From a virus: DNA of 55,329 nucleotides. The stretch's first letter is position 1; each line of letters opens with the position of its first letter. A model generated the notes under the pieces. It did no database searches. It was given only the letters and a program-made list of their open reading frames with translations, and had not been told where the DNA came from. Location: IMG/VR virus record IMGVR_UViG_3300012582_000006, positions 1 to 55,329 of that record; one strand, 5' to 3'. The position numbers and the translations under genes were made by a program. Below are positions 13,484 to 21,185 of this stretch, in pieces.

Positions 13484-13740
13484 CATGGAAAGCGTGGTTG
13501 AAAGCTTTTGGGCTTTTTCTTTTCGTAATTGTGCTGGTATGGGGAGTAGATTTTGCGTTAAGCTTGATGAACAAATCTACCGGTTTGTTGTTGGTAGGTT
13601 TGTTCATTCTGTTTGTTTTGATGTCGTCATGTTTGTTGGTAGGTCAGTTTCTTTATAAGGAATGGCAATCGTTCGACCAGACGGTAAAAGAATTTCTTTG
13701 GCCAGAGCGGTTTAAGAAAGAAAAGAAAAAGGAGGAATGA
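13480..13740 (+). CDS. Small membrane protein, two transmembrane segments
   Basis: An 86-residue protein with two clear hydrophobic helices (FGLFLFVIVLVWGVDFAL and LLLVGLFILFVLMSSCLLVG) and a basic C-terminal tail (FKKEKKKEE), so both ends probably face the cytoplasm. ATG 13480 overlaps the upstream stop. It directly precedes the membrane-anchored SPFH protein and may act with it. Function unknown. Confidence 0.7.
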   Translation: MTWKAWLKAFGLFLFVIVLVWGVDFALSLMNKSTGLLLVGLFILFVLMSSCLLVGQFLYKEWQSFDQTVKEFLWPERFKKEKKKEE

Positions 13741-13744
13741 GACG

Positions 13745-14647
13745 ATGTCGATAGAAGCAAGAGTGACGATGTTGATTGCGTTTGTGGTGTTGTTGCTTGT
13801 GGTGGTATTTGGTGTATTTGGTTGTACAAGAATTGGGGCTGGGCATGTTGGTATAGAGGTGAACCAGGCCGGTTCGCAGCGTGGTGTGCAGGACTTTACG
13901 ATAAGGACCGGATATGTCTTCTACAATCCATTGGCAACGACGATCGTAGAATATCCCACATTTGTACAGACGGCAATCTGGACGGCGAATCCACATGAAG
14001 GACATCCACAGAATGAAGAGATCACGTTTACGACAAAAGATTCAATGGTCGTGTCTGTAGACGTGAATCTCAGCTATTCGTTATTGGCGGAAAAAGTACC
14101 AGCATTCTATGTGAAGTTCAGGTCGGATGATCTGGATATGTTTACGCACGGGTTTTTGAGGAACGTGGCGAGGGATTGTTTCAACGAGGTTGCTGGTAAG
14201 TATGCAGTGGAACAGATTATGGGTGACAACGCTCCGTTTTTGCGTGATGCCAGAAGTTGCTTGCAGAATCAAGTAGCAGACATCGGTGTGCATATAGAAC
14301 AGTTTGGGATCATCGGTGCGCCGAGACCGCCGCAAGGAGTGATTGATTCGATTAACGCGAAAGTACAGGCTGGTCAGATTGCTTTGCAGAAGAGGAACGA
14401 AGTGTTGCAGGCTGAGGCCGAAGCTGCGAAGACCGTTGCTTATGCCGAGGGTGAAGCAAAAGCTATGGTAACGAGGGCAGAAGGTCAGGCGAAATCAAAC
14501 AGACTTATTAGCGAAAGTTTGACGGATAAGGTTCTAGAGAGAACCAGATTGGATTTGCAATGGCATTGGATCGATAAGTGGAACGGACAGAGGCCGAGTG
14601 TTGAGTCAACCGCGGGTGGAGGGATGTTGATTCAGGTTCCAAAGTAA
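13745..14647 (+). CDS. SPFH/band 7 membrane protein
   Basis: A 300-residue protein with an N-terminal membrane anchor (LIAFVVLLLVVVFGVFGC; the Cys could alternatively mark a lipobox) followed by an SPFH domain (GAGHVGIEVNQ, TFTTKDSMVVSVDVNLSY) and an Ala/Glu-rich coiled coil (VLQAEAEAAKTVAYAEGEAK). SPFH proteins (stomatin, HflK/C, prohibitin) form oligomeric cages that organise membranes and control proteases such as FtsH. A phage copy might protect phage proteins or organise replication at the membrane; this is inference. A GG-rich pentamer array begins directly after the stop. Confidence 0.8.
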   Translation: MSIEARVTMLIAFVVLLLVVVFGVFGCTRIGAGHVGIEVNQAGSQRGVQDFTIRTGYVFYNPLATTIVEYPTFVQTAIWTANPHEGHPQNEEITFTTKDSMVVSVDVNLSYSLLAEKVPAFYVKFRSDDLDMFTHGFLRNVARDCFNEVAGKYAVEQIMGDNAPFLRDARSCLQNQVADIGVHIEQFGIIGAPRPPQGVIDSINAKVQAGQIALQKRNEVLQAEAEAAKTVAYAEGEAKAMVTRAEGQAKSNRLISESLTDKVLERTRLDLQWHWIDKWNGQRPSVESTAGGGMLIQVPK

Positions 14648-14650
14648 AGT

Positions 14651-14775
14651 TAAGGTGTGGTTAGGTCGGGTGCGGTTAGGTCCGGTACGGCGAGGTGCGG
14701 TACGGTTTGGTGTGGTACGGTCAGGTCCGGTCAGCTCGGGAGAGGCCAGGTATGGTGAGGTAAGGTTTGGTGTGG
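14651..14775 (+). repeat. Degenerate pentanucleotide array B1 (25 units, YNNKG)
   Basis: Twenty-five consecutive 5-base units without indels: TAAGG, TGTGG, TTAGG, TCGGG, TGCGG, TTAGG, TCCGG, TACGG, CGAGG and onward, ending TAAGG, TTTGG, TGTGG. It starts four bases after the SPFH stop codon. The end runs into GTGTGAGGGAAAAATG, close to the junction that closes array A (TGTGGTGAGGGAAAGTG), but here the start codon leads only to Met-Lys-stop. Confidence 0.9.
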
Positions 14776-14822
14776 TGTGAGGGAAAAATGAAGTGAAGAG
14801 CTTAGCTGAGGAGATGGCATTG
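14776..14822 (+). other. Spacer between arrays B1 and B2 with two start-stop mini-frames
   Basis: Forty-seven bases interrupt the pentamer pattern. Two ribosome-site-plus-start arrangements are visible: GAGGG followed by ATG AAG TGA at 14788-14796, and GAGGAG followed by ATG GCA TTG TGA at 14813-14824. Neither encodes a real protein. They may be relics of a deleted gene, or ribosome stalling or decoy sites. Confidence 0.5.
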
Positions 14823-14952
14823 TGAGGTTTGGTCCGGTGTGGTAATGTTCGGTCAGGTGTTGTAAGGTGCGGCTTGGTAAGGTTTGGTGTGGCGAGGTCG
14901 AGTGTGGTACGGTCAGGTGTTGTCGGGTGTGGTGAGGTTTGGTAGGGTGAGG
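14823..14952 (+). repeat. Degenerate pentanucleotide array B2 (26 units, YNNKG)
   Basis: Exactly 26 units in 130 bases, no indels: TGAGG, TTTGG, TCCGG, TGTGG, TAATG, TTCGG, TCAGG, TGTTG, TAAGG and onward, ending TTTGG, TAGGG, TGAGG. The last unit provides the Shine-Dalgarno for the ATG at 14958. Variable positions 2 and 3 take all four bases. Confidence 0.9.
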
Positions 14953-14957
14953 ATTAA

Positions 14958-15617
14958 ATGAACGAACGGGAACTGATTGATTCGTTCCATCGCTTGTGGT
15001 ATTCAAAGGGACAATTTCAGATGAAAATAGGCGGTGACGATGATTCAGTTCTAGTTCAGTTGGATGCACGCTACTGCGGATTTCTGGTGCAGAAGAATCC
15101 TTTGGACTTGTGGGTCTATCAAGAAATTTTGTGGGATACAAAGCCGGATTTGATAATCGAGATGGGAACGGCTTCAGGTGGTACGACTCTTTTCTTGGCG
15201 AACCAGTTGGATCTGATCGGTAGTGGTGAGATAATCTCGGTCGATATAGACAATCGGTTGGGAATAGTTCCGAGGCATCCGAGAATAACGTATATCGTTG
15301 GCGATACGGAAAATGCCTATTTGCACAACGAGATTTTCAAAGAGTGTCAGAAGCACAGCAGTGGCATGGTGATTCTTGACGACGACCATTCTACCGAGCA
15401 CGTTTTGCTTGAGTTAAAAATGTATAATGAGTTTGTAACACCGGGTCAGTATCTGATCGTGGAAGATACGAATGTGGATTGGCCGCTAGGATATGGCGAT
15501 GGTCCTGGGAAAGCCGTTCACGAGTTTTTGAAAACGCATTCGGAATTCGAAGTTGATAGGAAACGGGAAAAGTTCTTGATGACGTGGAATCCGGGCGGTT
15601 ACTTGAAAAGGAAGTAG
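14958..15617 (+). CDS. CmcI-like SAM-dependent methyltransferase/hydroxylase family protein
   Basis: A 219-residue class I Rossmann protein of the cephalosporin hydroxylase (CmcI)/rhamnosyl O-methyltransferase family. Visible are LVQKNPLDLWVYQEIL, the SAM-binding PDLIIEMGTASGGTTLF, EIISVDID, a VILDDDHS acidic metal-binding segment and QYLIVEDTNVDWPLGYGDGP. Relatives O-methylate sugars, so it may modify the glycans made by the cassette at 42-53 kb, although it lies in the replication region. The ATG at 14958 follows the last TGAGG of array B2. Confidence 0.8.
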   Translation: MNERELIDSFHRLWYSKGQFQMKIGGDDDSVLVQLDARYCGFLVQKNPLDLWVYQEILWDTKPDLIIEMGTASGGTTLFLANQLDLIGSGEIISVDIDNRLGIVPRHPRITYIVGDTENAYLHNEIFKECQKHSSGMVILDDDHSTEHVLLELKMYNEFVTPGQYLIVEDTNVDWPLGYGDGPGKAVHEFLKTHSEFEVDRKREKFLMTWNPGGYLKRK

Positions 15618-15619
15618 GT

Positions 15620-15862
15620 ATGAGCTACTTGATTCCACTTTTGCTGATTGTTGTTGTTGCTAGACTTGGAAGATTTTTTGCTGCGAGGGGTAACGATCAT
15701 TTTTGGAAGTGCTATAACATTGGTTGGATTAGTAGTAGCTGTGGAGTTTTATGTAGTCGGTTGAAGGGACATTGGGGTCCTCATAAAACTTCACCGATGG
15801 GTGCTTTGCAGTGGTATCACGAATGGAAAGGAGATGGGAAGACGGAAGTTCGTTGGGAATAG
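15620..15862 (+). CDS. Small protein with N-terminal membrane segment
   Basis: An 80-residue protein starting ATG 15620 behind AAGGAAGT. Residues 3-16 (YLIPLLLIVVVARL) form a membrane anchor or uncleaved signal. The remainder carries Cys, His and Trp (FWKCYNIGWISSSCGVLC, HWGPHKTSP). No family recognised. It separates the CmcI-like gene from the clamp loader. Confidence 0.65.
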   Translation: MSYLIPLLLIVVVARLGRFFAARGNDHFWKCYNIGWISSSCGVLCSRLKGHWGPHKTSPMGALQWYHEWKGDGKTEVRWE

Positions 15863-15880
15863 TATGAAAGGGATAGCGCG

Positions 15881-16906
15881 ATGCAACGAACGTTGGCTGT
15901 TTCGTTAAGACCTTATCTGCTTAGCCAGCTCATCGGACAGGATCAGCTGGTAGAGACAATTAAGACTCAGTACAAGAACAAACGAGAACCAGCTGCTTGG
16001 TTGTTTGTCGGTTCGACCGGAACTGGTAAGACGACCGTGGCGAGGATAGTGGCACTGAGTTTGCAGTGTAAGCATGGTGAGTTTGGAGAGCCGTGTGATG
16101 CTTGTCGGGTAAAGAGAGACGATTTCGCAATCCACGAAATAAATGCCTCAGAAGTTTCAGGTGTTGCGGACATTCAAAAGATTGCTGCTGGTTCTGTATA
16201 CTTACCAATGCCTCCGTCTCGTAGAAACGTACTTGTGTTGGACGAGGCACAACGACTTTCCAAAGATGCACAGAATCTGTTGCTGAAATATTTGGAAGAT
16301 GCTCCTAAATCAACGGTGTGGATTATTTGTACGACGGAAGAGAACAAGTTGTTGACGACGATCATAAGACGATGCGAACGAGTGTCGTTGAAATTGCTGC
16401 AAGCGGAGGATATAGGACGATTGGTAAAGCGCGCTTTGAAGTTCGTTAGAGAAACAAAGAAAAATGCGGAACCATTGGTGGAGCAGTTGTGGGAAGCTAG
16501 GATTCAATCGTCCGGTATGATTTTGAATGCGGTTGAGAAGTATCTGGCTGGTGAGTCTGCTAAGGAAGCTGTATCGTCAATCGGATTTGGTGCCGACGCA
16601 CTTGCGATCTGTCGTTCGTTGGAGAAGGGGGACTGGGATGTCATACGAGAAGAGACAAAAAAAGCTACAGCTGATGACCTTCGAGGAATTCGTGCTCAGG
16701 TGGCTGGATACTTGCGACGATGTTTGGAACGAGCGATTCCAGGACCCAGGGCGGGAGAGTTCGCGAAAGCGATTGGAAGAATGGCGCAAGTTGATAGCTT
16801 CACGGATGCAACACAAGGACCGGCAACAATTGCCGCTCTCTATGAACTCTGTCAGATTTTTGCAGGGCCGGTAGACGATCTTGACGAGGTTAGACGAGAT
16901 GATTAG
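15881..16906 (+). CDS. Clamp loader ATPase, DNA polymerase III gamma/tau-like
   Basis: A 341-residue AAA+ protein. Walker A GSTGTGKTT (residues 44-52), a zinc module with Cys63, Cys72 and Cys75, Walker B LVLDEAQ (Asp121, Glu122), sensor 1 ICTTEENK, and RRCERV at 163-168 where the canonical SRC arginine-finger motif has Arg for Ser. It loads the sliding clamp, presumably the protein at 4119. A bacterial-type gamma-like loader plus beta-like clamp with a family A polymerase is an unusual mix compared with T4 (gp44/62, gp45). Confidence 0.85.
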   Translation: MQRTLAVSLRPYLLSQLIGQDQLVETIKTQYKNKREPAAWLFVGSTGTGKTTVARIVALSLQCKHGEFGEPCDACRVKRDDFAIHEINASEVSGVADIQKIAAGSVYLPMPPSRRNVLVLDEAQRLSKDAQNLLLKYLEDAPKSTVWIICTTEENKLLTTIIRRCERVSLKLLQAEDIGRLVKRALKFVRETKKNAEPLVEQLWEARIQSSGMILNAVEKYLAGESAKEAVSSIGFGADALAICRSLEKGDWDVIREETKKATADDLRGIRAQVAGYLRRCLERAIPGPRAGEFAKAIGRMAQVDSFTDATQGPATIAALYELCQIFAGPVDDLDEVRRDD

Positions 16907-17321
16907 GATTAGAATGACGGATGCGGAAGGGCACGGTTACTGGTTGTACGATGATGGGCAATTCGTTTTGGCACTGAAAGAAAAGCCGTCGGTAGGTATT
17001 CAGTTCAGAACGATAGCGTGGTTGAAGAAAGGGGTCTTTTCGTTTAGACATTTGTACTGGCACAAAGAACATAAGTGTTGGTATCCGTCCAGGTTTCCGA
17101 TGATGAAGACAAAGTCGTTTGGGATCAAGATCGGCTATGTGCAAGAGATGGTGGATGGAGAAGAGTTCAAAGGTTTTGTGCATCCGAGGGTCTTGACGAA
17201 GCGGAATGTAATTAGACACTCGACGGGATATGAAGTCCAGTTGAAGTTGATGCCGAAGGATTTGAAGAAAACAGAAGAGGCGGCAATTGAGTATTGGCAA
17301 GAGTTTGGTACGGCGAGGTGA
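16899..17321 (+). CDS. Protein of unknown function
   Basis: A 140-residue beta-rich protein (starts MIRIRMTDAEGHGYWLYDDG) with many aromatic and basic residues (HLYWHKEHKCWYPSRFP). ATG 16899 overlaps the clamp loader stop by 8 bases. Its last codons, for FGTAR, already belong to the pentamer array that follows (from 17304), so the repeat has either grown into the gene or the gene end was captured by it. No family recognised. Confidence 0.75.
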   Translation: MIRIRMTDAEGHGYWLYDDGQFVLALKEKPSVGIQFRTIAWLKKGVFSFRHLYWHKEHKCWYPSRFPMMKTKSFGIKIGYVQEMVDGEEFKGFVHPRVLTKRNVIRHSTGYEVQLKLMPKDLKKTEEAAIEYWQEFGTAR

Positions 17322-17553
17322 GGTTAGGTGTGGTGAGGTGCGGTCGGCCGAGGTGTGGTCAGGTGAGCCTAGGTGCGGTTTGGTGTGGTAATGTCAGGCG
17401 TGGTCTGGTGCTGTAAGGTAAGCTCTGGTGAGGTACGGTGATGTAAGGTGCGGTTTGGCGGGGTAAGGTGATGTTAGGTTGGGCCCGGTACGGTGCTGTG
17501 AGGTTAGGTGTGGTATGGTCGGCTATGGCGAGGTAATGTGAGGTGTGGTGAGG
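17304..17553 (+). repeat. Degenerate pentanucleotide array C (50 units, YNNKG)
   Basis: The longest array: 50 units in 250 bases with no indel, starting inside the end of the upstream gene (TTTGG, TACGG, CGAGG, TGAGG containing its TGA stop) and ending TAATG, TGAGG, TGTGG, TGAGG, which contains the GTG start of the SbcDC gene. The final 25 bases differ from the end of array A at only two positions. The array thus bridges the stop of one gene and the start of the next. Confidence 0.9.
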
Positions 17554-20361
17554 ATTCTGATTACAAGTGACTGGCAGACAGATTATGAAAACCTTGAACT
17601 TTGTTCAAAGGCTGCGGAAGAAATTTTGCAGCTGAAGGAAGAGCATAGGTTCGAGGTTCTCATACATGCAGGAGACTTGAAGCGTCAGTACAATCCGATA
17701 GATGTTCGTATCGTAAACTTTTGGTTGAAGATGATTGGAAAGTGTCGGAAGGCTGGATTGGAAGTTTTCGTTAACCTTGGAAATCACGATCGGGTTGGGA
17801 TGCATGTTGATACACAAAATTGGTTGCCGGTGGTCAGAAAAGCCGGTGCGTTCGCTTATGATGAGCCGCAGCTTGTTGTGGGGTCGTTTACCGATCGTGG
17901 TGTCTCGATTCCACCGTTGGCATTTCTTCCCTTTAGAAACAATCCTGTTTTGTTGAAGCGTGAAGCTCATGATCTTGCTAAGAAAGCAAACGAGAACAGC
18001 ATTCTGATTTTCCATTGCGATTTGAAGAATGCTAGGTACAATGTGCTTTCTCGTTCTGCGGTTGATCTATCGGTTGAGGATCTGTATCCGGATAAGTACA
18101 TGTTCTGTGTTGGTGGTCATTTACACTTTCAGCATAAGGTAGCGGATAATATTTGGTATGTTGGTAGTCCATTCGCAATGGATTGGGGAGAAGCAAACCA
18201 GCGGAAGGGTTATTTGTTGATTGATACACTAAAGAAAACGATCAAGAGAATTCGCTCAAAGATTCCAGGATGGTACGATCCAAATTGGCCTGGATTTGAG
18301 GAGTCGAAGCCGGAGAGTTGGAAAGGGGCCAAGGTAAGGATCAAGGTTCCGTGCGATGGAGTTCAGCATGTTAGAGAGCTACTTGAAAAAGCACGGGTGG
18401 AAGCGGCTAAGAAATATGATGGAGCAGAGATTGTTACAGTTCCTGAATTTCGTGAGGCGGAGAGGGCTGAAGGGAAGATTAGATTGGGTCTTCCTGATGA
18501 AAAGAAAATCAGAATCTACGTACAAGAGACACTGCCGGATGAATTGAGAGGTTATGAATCGGCAATCAAGAAATATCTCGTGGAGCAGCTTTCACTTGTC
18601 GGTGGTTTGGAAAGGGAGCATGGGGAGCTAAAGTTTCTAAAGACACGGGCTAGAAACTTTCTTAGCTATGAGAAATTAGACTTTATATTTGAGCCAGGGC
18701 TTTGTGTGATAGCAGGAGAGAATAAAGATTGGAAGGGAAGGAGCAATGGAAGTGGGAAGACATCGGCATTGCAACCGATTGCAGTAACTTTATTTGGACA
18801 GACATTCAAAGGACAGAAGCATGATGGCTGGATGAGACGTGGTACGGATAAGAAGGAAGAGGTCTTTGCAAAAGTTTGGTTTCAGGATTCCCAAGGAAGA
18901 GCCTGTTGGGTCAATAGACCTAGGCAACCAAAAGAATCAAAGCTGAAGCTGGTAGTGGATGGTGATGTGGTAGAAAGCGGAAACAGACCGGAGAGTACGC
19001 AGAAGTTGATCGAGCAGGTAACCGGTTACACTTGGGAGACGCTTGCGAATGCAATCTACATCGATCAGTCGAAATCCCATTTGATGTTGACGGGAACGGA
19101 GTCGGAGCGAAAAGGATTTCTTGCCAAGTTACAAAACTTGGAAAGGTTCGAGCGGGCTGAGAAATCCGTCCGGGACCAAAAGAGCGACTTTGAGCGCCGC
19201 TACGAGTTGAATTCTGACCGTCTACAATCCGTTTTAACGGAGGAAAAGAACCTACTCGACACAATATCCCGTGCGAAGCGGATTTTAGCTCTAAACGCGT
19301 CTGTGTCGGTTTCTTACCGTCGCGTGAAACGACTGTTTTTGTCGAAAAAGGCTGAATTAGAGACTTGGGAAGCAAAAGCCGAGATGAACTTGACGTTACT
19401 TGACAAGGAGCTTGTTGAAATAGAAAAAGTAGACAAAGAAATGACTAAACAGTTGGCTTCAGTGGAAGAGAGATTGGATGTACTTAGGACCAGATTGTCG
19501 AAGTTCAAAAGAATGGAAGGTGTCTGTCCGACCTGCGAGCGTGTGATAGATGAGAAGGCAATTCAGTTGGCGATTCCGGAAATGGAAAAGAAAATACGTG
19601 GACTGGAAAAACAGGTCGAAGGTTTTGGGGGACTGGAATGGCAACGTAAGTCGCAGAGGAGAGGGCTCGAGAACAAAAAGATAAAGTGGCTCAGGAACAA
19701 AAGCTTGGCTGGTGAGGTTTCAGACCTGCAAGTGAGAATGGAAAAACTGAAGTTCGAGTGGCTTCAGTACAAGAGGCAGCAAGAGTTGATTGATGGCTTG
19801 CAGAAGCAGGTGAATCAGTGTAAGGAGCTTGGTAGTGGTTTGACTAGAAAGAAAATCAAGATCGGAAAATGGCTCAAGGTGCTGAAGTACTCTCAATCGG
19901 TATTCCAAAGAAACGGATTGCCTGCATCGTTGAATCAACAGATCTGTCCAGAATTGAATCAGGCGGCGGCGGAGTATGCTGAACTATTTGCTCAGAGAGA
20001 AATTCAGGTTCGGTTTGCTGTGGACGAAGAAGGAAGACTGGATGTGCGGGTGATTAATGCACACGGTGGTGAAGGGGTAGCGGATCAATCGGAAGGTGAA
20101 ATGAAAATGGCTTCGTTGATCACTTCCTTTGCGGTGAGATCGGTGGCACCGAAGACGAACATCCTGATTTTGGATGAGCCGGGTGACGGCTTGGATGCGA
20201 TTTCGGCAAGGAGTTTTGCTAGAGGGTTGAAGCAGGTGACGGATCGGTTCGGAAGTATTTTGTTGACGACTCATAATCCAGCAATCTTATCTGAGCTGGC
20301 GGATGCAAAGTTGGTGGTGGTCAGAAAAGAAAACGGGATAAGCGAGGTGGTCGATGGCTAG
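17548..20361 (+). CDS. Single-chain Mre11-Rad50 (SbcD-SbcC fusion)
   Basis: A 937-residue protein. Residues 1-340 are a calcineurin-type nuclease: TSDWQ (Asp8; Gln10 where His is usual), GDL at 42-44, GNHD at 78-81, a His in IFHCDL and GGHLH at 189-193. Residues 370-937 are an SMC-type ATPase: Walker A SNGSGKT at 399-405, a coiled coil with a zinc hook CPTC at 660-663, the signature region QSEGEMKM, Walker B LILDEP with Asp876/Glu877 and H-loop His909. The complex processes DNA ends and is normally two genes. GTG 17545 is an alternative start; both lie in the last repeat units. Confidence 0.9.
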   Translation: MRILITSDWQTDYENLELCSKAAEEILQLKEEHRFEVLIHAGDLKRQYNPIDVRIVNFWLKMIGKCRKAGLEVFVNLGNHDRVGMHVDTQNWLPVVRKAGAFAYDEPQLVVGSFTDRGVSIPPLAFLPFRNNPVLLKREAHDLAKKANENSILIFHCDLKNARYNVLSRSAVDLSVEDLYPDKYMFCVGGHLHFQHKVADNIWYVGSPFAMDWGEANQRKGYLLIDTLKKTIKRIRSKIPGWYDPNWPGFEESKPESWKGAKVRIKVPCDGVQHVRELLEKARVEAAKKYDGAEIVTVPEFREAERAEGKIRLGLPDEKKIRIYVQETLPDELRGYESAIKKYLVEQLSLVGGLEREHGELKFLKTRARNFLSYEKLDFIFEPGLCVIAGENKDWKGRSNGSGKTSALQPIAVTLFGQTFKGQKHDGWMRRGTDKKEEVFAKVWFQDSQGRACWVNRPRQPKESKLKLVVDGDVVESGNRPESTQKLIEQVTGYTWETLANAIYIDQSKSHLMLTGTESERKGFLAKLQNLERFERAEKSVRDQKSDFERRYELNSDRLQSVLTEEKNLLDTISRAKRILALNASVSVSYRRVKRLFLSKKAELETWEAKAEMNLTLLDKELVEIEKVDKEMTKQLASVEERLDVLRTRLSKFKRMEGVCPTCERVIDEKAIQLAIPEMEKKIRGLEKQVEGFGGLEWQRKSQRRGLENKKIKWLRNKSLAGEVSDLQVRMEKLKFEWLQYKRQQELIDGLQKQVNQCKELGSGLTRKKIKIGKWLKVLKYSQSVFQRNGLPASLNQQICPELNQAAAEYAELFAQREIQVRFAVDEEGRLDVRVINAHGGEGVADQSEGEMKMASLITSFAVRSVAPKTNILILDEPGDGLDAISARSFARGLKQVTDRFGSILLTTHNPAILSELADAKLVVVRKENGISEVVDG

Positions 20362-20734
20362 ACCGAAAGATGAAATGGGATGTCAGTCGACGGTACTTCC
20401 ATATTGGGATAGGCTTCTTGAGATTACGAGCGAGACTTGTAATCGTCCGTTACCATGTCCAGTTCATAATACTTTTAGTGCGACAACGGTTTACGCTGAA
20501 GGAGAGCGACGAGAAGAGATTTCGCATCCGAGACATTACGGTGGCGATACGATCTACGAAGCGATCAAGGTGATAGAGGCTTGGAGCTTGGGTTTCTGTT
20601 TGGGGAATGCTGTAAAATACATTTGTCGTGCCGAGACGAAGGGTATGAAGCTGGCGGATTTGAAAAAAGCTCGCTGGTACTTGGATCGAGAAATACAACG
20701 ATTGGACAGAACAGACAAAGGGGTGGAACGGTGA
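20354..20734 (+). CDS. DUF3310 family protein
   Basis: A 126-residue protein. The C-terminal half has the DUF3310 pattern: HPRHYGG, then EAIKVIEAW, GFCLGNAVKYICRAETKG and DLKKARWYLDREI. The family is common in phages, sometimes named nucleotide kinase-like, with no proven activity. The N-terminal 50 residues carry several Cys. ATG 20354 overlaps the SbcDC stop by 8 bases. Confidence 0.8.
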   Translation: MARPKDEMGCQSTVLPYWDRLLEITSETCNRPLPCPVHNTFSATTVYAEGERREEISHPRHYGGDTIYEAIKVIEAWSLGFCLGNAVKYICRAETKGMKLADLKKARWYLDREIQRLDRTDKGVER

Positions 20735-20889
20735 GAGTGAAGAAGGCTGTACTCAAAGAAATTTTTCTAATTATTGTTTTTGTTGGTGTGGCTTTTTTGT
20801 TTGGATATTTCATGCGGAATGTTCCTAGACCACCTGATTGCATAGCCGGTTCAACAGATGAGGCATGTGTAATAGGAGAAAAGAAATGA
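20731..20889 (+). CDS. Very small single-pass membrane protein (52 residues)
   Basis: Begins at GTG 20731, overlapping the previous stop as GTGA, behind GGGGTGGA. Residues 9-28 (EIFLIIVFVGVAFLFGYFM) form one transmembrane helix, followed by a short Cys-containing tail (RPPDCIAGSTDEACVIG) that would be outside if the basic N-terminus is inside. The two tail Cys could form a disulfide. Function unknown. Confidence 0.65.
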   Translation: MRVKKAVLKEIFLIIVFVGVAFLFGYFMRNVPRPPDCIAGSTDEACVIGEKK

Positions 20890-21185
20890 AACTAAAAGAG
20901 GCCAAAAAAGACAGATGCGATGAAGTAGCTCTGGATCTGAAGATGAAGGAGATAGTTCAGTATGTCATCAAGGTTTCTCCATATCTTCTTGTTTGTCATA
21001 ACGTGTTTGATAAGCAAGTCGGTTACTTCATTCAGAAAGCTAGGTATGGAATAGAAAATCTTCCGATTCCTTCAGATTTTCCAGGTTTTAGGATTGCCTA
21101 TCTAGACGTATTCTCGAACGATCATGGATACATTCATCTATCTGTAAATGAAGCTCGTAAAGATGTAGAGGAGACGAACAGATGA
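20886..21185 (+). CDS. Protein of unknown function
   Basis: A 99-residue protein (starts MKLKEAKKDRCDEVAL), ATG 20886 overlapping the previous stop. It has the look of a compact alpha/beta domain: IVQYVIKVSPYLLVCHN, then FQNPIPSD-like loop and YLDVFSNDHGYIHLSV. No family recognised. Its end overlaps thyX, so it is probably co-translated with it. Confidence 0.7.
   Translation: MKLKEAKKDRCDEVALDLKMKEIVQYVIKVSPYLLVCHNVFDKQVGYFIQKARYGIENLPIPSDFPGFRIAYLDVFSNDHGYIHLSVNEARKDVEETNR

Noticed and set aside
14731-15141. A - strand frame through arrays B1/B2 encoding Pro-His-x-Thr repeats
   Set aside because: The pentamer pattern read in reverse gives a five-residue repeat automatically. It lacks a ribosome site, starts inside the CmcI-like gene and shows free variation at amino-acid-changing positions.
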